From contig NZ_CP183878.1 of the NCBI RefSeq assembly GCF_048572895.1, positions 1,116,001-1,180,000 of the forward strand: a stretch of 64,000 bases of DNA, in the 5' to 3' direction. The notes beneath the pieces are model-generated. The model searched no databases. It had not been told where the DNA came from and saw only the letters and a program-made list of their open reading frames with translations. The first letter of the stretch is position 1, and every line of letters starts with the position of its first letter. The position numbers and the translations under genes were made by a program. Below, piece after piece: positions 61,732-64,000 of this stretch. The DNA comes from Psychrobacillus sp048572895 (GTDB lineage: Bacteria > Bacillota > Bacilli > Bacillales_A > Planococcaceae).

Positions 61732-64000
61732 TTGTTCCTTAAAAGATTGGAAATAGTTGGATTTAAGTCGTTTGCAGACCGAATAGGAATTGATTTTGTT
61801 CCTGGGGTAACTGCAGTAGTAGGACCAAATGGTAGTGGAAAAAGCAATGTTACAGACGCAATTAGATGGGTGTTAGGTGAGCAATCTGCTAAATCCCTAC
61901 GAGGTGCAAAAATGGAGGATGTCATTTTTGCTGGAAGTGATTCTAGAAAAGCCTTGAACTTTGCGGAAGTGACCTTGATATTAGATAACGCAGATCAACG
62001 AGTTGCTCTTGATTTTGCGGAAATTAGTGTGACTAGAAGGGTATTTCGTTCGGGAGACAGTGAATATCTGTTAAACAAACAAACATGTAGGCTAAAGGAT
62101 ATTACCGATTTATTTATGGATTCGGGGCTTGGAAAAGAAGCTTTTTCTATTATTTCCCAAGGACGAGTCGATGAAATATTAAATAGTCGGCCAGAAGATC
62201 GTCGTACGATTTTTGAGGAAACTGCGGGTGTCCTAAGGTATAAGCAGCGTAAAAAGAAAGCTGAATTCAAGCTGATTGAAACAGATGATAACTTAAACCG
62301 TGTGTTAGATATTTTGCATGAATTGGATGGTCGTATGGAGCCACTGCAAATCCAGTCTTCTTTGGCATCCGATTATTTAATGATGTCGGAAGAGCTTAAG
62401 GATATTGAAATTGCAGTAATTTCCCATGATTTAAGACTATTTGTTCAAGAGAATATAGAATTACAAAAAAAACTAGAAGAACTCCAGCAAATCAAACAGT
62501 CTTTGCTATTACAAATTGATGAATTGGAAAAAAATATTCAACAACATAGAAAAGTAATGTCTGATATCGATGAAAAGTTAGATACAGAGCAAAGCGAACT
62601 AGTAGAGTCAAGTTCTGAGCTAGAACGTTTAGAAGGCAGAAAACTGCTTTTGGCAGAGAAACAGCAAAATGCCAGTCAGCAAATATCGCAGCTAAAAAAA
62701 GCGCTGGAAGAAGAACAACAAAAAGTTCAAACACTAGCAGAGCAATTGAAAACAAATAGTATAGCCAAATCAGAAAAACTAGCTCAACTTAAAGAGCTTC
62801 GTGCCAAGAAAGTTCAAATCGATCATGTGTTAAGTAAATCAGCTTCCGAAATGGAAGAGGAAATTGAAGATTTGAAAAGTACTTATATCGATTTGTTAAA
62901 TGAAGAAGCGACGATGAAAAACGAAATGAAGCATATGGAGCAACAACTTCACTTTGAATTAGTTTCTTCTGAAAAAATGATTTCAGATTATCAGGAGATT
63001 AAAGACGAATTAGAAAAACTAACGATCCGCAAAAATGAATTAGATCCATTATTGGCAAATTGCCAAAAGGAGCTACAACAAAAACTTGCGGATTATAAAA
63101 CCAAACGAGAAGTTTCAGACCGTTTGGAAGGCTCATTCGAAGAACAACAAACAATGCTTCAAAAAGCCTATCAAATGAAGCATCAAATGCAAGCAAGAAG
63201 AGATTCATTGGAAGAGTTAGAATCTGAGTTTTCAGGGTTTTTCCAAGGAGTTAAAGAGGTTCTAATTGCACGAGATAAAAAGGAACTAAAAGGCATTCAC
63301 GGGGCAGTTGCAGAGCTAATTCAAATACCAGAATCGTATATGACTGCAATTGATACTGCTATTGGACCCCAATCTCAGCATATAATTACAGATAGTAGCC
63401 AGGATGCCAGAATTGCAATAGATTGGTTAAAAAAGAAAAGAGTAGGTCGAGCAACATTCCTACCGCTACAGGTTATGAAATCTCGTAAACTAAATGAATA
63501 TACACTAGATTCTATTAAGGATCATCCGTCTTTTGTCGATACGGCAGATAAACTTGTAAATTATTTAGATGGTTATCAAATTATTGTAGAAAATCTACTT
63601 GGTAATATTATTATTGCCAAAGATTTAAAAGGAGCCAATGAAATGGCTGCCCGGCTGCAATATAAATTCCGTTTCGTTACTTTAGATGGTGATGTAGTGA
63701 ATGCGGGAGGTTCTTTAACAGGGGGATCTGTTAAACAGCAATCTTCTTTATTTACTCGTAAAGCAGAGCTAGAACAACTAAATGTTAAACTGGTGGAATT
63801 AGAAAAATCCGTTTTAGAAGCCGAAGTTTCTGTTTCCAAAAGAAAGCAAGAAGTACAAGAATTGAAAAAAGATCTTGAAGAAACTCGACTCTTTGGAGAA
63901 CAACTAAGAGAACTAGAACACAAACTACTCTCAGAAACTAGAGAATGTGCCGCAATAATTTCTAGATTGACGAGTCAATTATTGGAGTATGATGAAGAAA
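61732..64000 (+). CDS. smc: Chromosome segregation ATPase SMC (5' part)
   Basis: At least 756 residues, running off the right edge. The TTG start at 61732 lies 8 bases after AGGAGG (61718-61723). Walker A is GPNGSGKSN at residues 31-39, preceded by FLKRLEIVGFKSFADRIGID. A long coiled coil (about 165-500) leads to the hinge (about 503-665, GVKEVLIARDKKELKGIHGA to NAGGSLTGGS), after which the returning coiled coil begins. SMC condenses and segregates the chromosome with ScpAB. The ABC signature and Walker B are beyond the window. Confidence 0.96.
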   Translation, partial: MFLKRLEIVGFKSFADRIGIDFVPGVTAVVGPNGSGKSNVTDAIRWVLGEQSAKSLRGAKMEDVIFAGSDSRKALNFAEVTLILDNADQRVALDFAEISVTRRVFRSGDSEYLLNKQTCRLKDITDLFMDSGLGKEAFSIISQGRVDEILNSRPEDRRTIFEETAGVLRYKQRKKKAEFKLIETDDNLNRVLDILHELDGRMEPLQIQSSLASDYLMMSEELKDIEIAVISHDLRLFVQENIELQKKLEELQQIKQSLLLQIDELEKNIQQHRKVMSDIDEKLDTEQSELVESSSELERLEGRKLLLAEKQQNASQQISQLKKALEEEQQKVQTLAEQLKTNSIAKSEKLAQLKELRAKKVQIDHVLSKSASEMEEEIEDLKSTYIDLLNEEATMKNEMKHMEQQLHFELVSSEKMISDYQEIKDELEKLTIRKNELDPLLANCQKELQQKLADYKTKREVSDRLEGSFEEQQTMLQKAYQMKHQMQARRDSLEELESEFSGFFQGVKEVLIARDKKELKGIHGAVAELIQIPESYMTAIDTAIGPQSQHIITDSSQDARIAIDWLKKKRVGRATFLPLQVMKSRKLNEYTLDSIKDHPSFVDTADKLVNYLDGYQIIVENLLGNIIIAKDLKGANEMAARLQYKFRFVTLDGDVVNAGGSLTGGSVKQQSSLFTRKAELEQLNVKLVELEKSVLEAEVSVSKRKQEVQELKKDLEETRLFGEQLRELEHKLLSETRECAAIISRLTSQLLEYDEE

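Overview
The window is a low-GC Bacillales chromosome segment. Two conserved housekeeping blocks in Bacillus subtilis gene order flank an accessory region of about 16 kb. The organism is an endospore former: spoVM, an alpha/beta-type SASP gene and a CotH-type spore coat kinase gene are all visible. Codon use, gene order and the intergenic repeat families suggest the Planococcaceae/Caryophanaceae side of Bacillales (Psychrobacillus, Lysinibacillus or Sporosarcina-like). That placement is an inference; no rRNA is present to confirm it.

Left block (1-19.4 kb): the end of the division cluster (ylmE, sepF, ylmG, ylmH, divIVA), ileS behind an isoleucine T-box leader, lspA, an rluD-type pseudouridine synthase, and the complete pyrimidine operon pyrR-pyrP-pyrB-pyrC-carA-carB-pyrK-pyrD-pyrF-pyrE. 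The pyr operon has a textbook PyrR attenuator in its leader and a second attenuator between pyrP and pyrB whose PyrR loop is not recognisable. Most pyr genes overlap by 4 to 22 bases, implying translational coupling.

Accessory region (19.4-35.3 kb): a cre-controlled unit of an MFS transporter and two short-chain dehydrogenases, followed by an HPr kinase/phosphorylase-like gene away from its usual neighbours. Next comes a minus-strand, spore-flavoured set: SASP, a DUF2892-like low-complexity protein, a tiny Ser/Thr/Gly repeat protein, a CotH kinase and a SET-domain protein. The rest is a Gfo/Idh/MocA oxidoreductase, a DedA protein, a nucleoside deoxyribosyltransferase, a LysR regulator, a YitT protein, an IS110/IS1111-type insertion sequence and a small membrane protein.

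Right block (35.3-64 kb): rqcH (minus), gmk, rpoZ, coaBC, priA, def, fmt, rsmB, prpC, prkC, rsgA, rpe, thiN, spoVM, rpmB (minus), yloU, yloV, sdaAB, sdaAA, recG, then the FapR-controlled fatty-acid cluster fapR-plsX-fabD-fabG-acpP, rnc and the start of smc. Relative to B. subtilis, yloB/yloC/remA before gmk, rlmN between rsmB and prpC, and ylyA between ileS and lspA are absent from their places.

The most unusual non-coding structure is a pair of short arrays (5.92-6.06 kb and 52.81-52.94 kb). In each, a core close to AGCCCATAAA recurs about every 21 bp for seven units. Three further intergenic repeat families are present, and the insertion sequence carries a structured 235-base end that may encode a bridge RNA.
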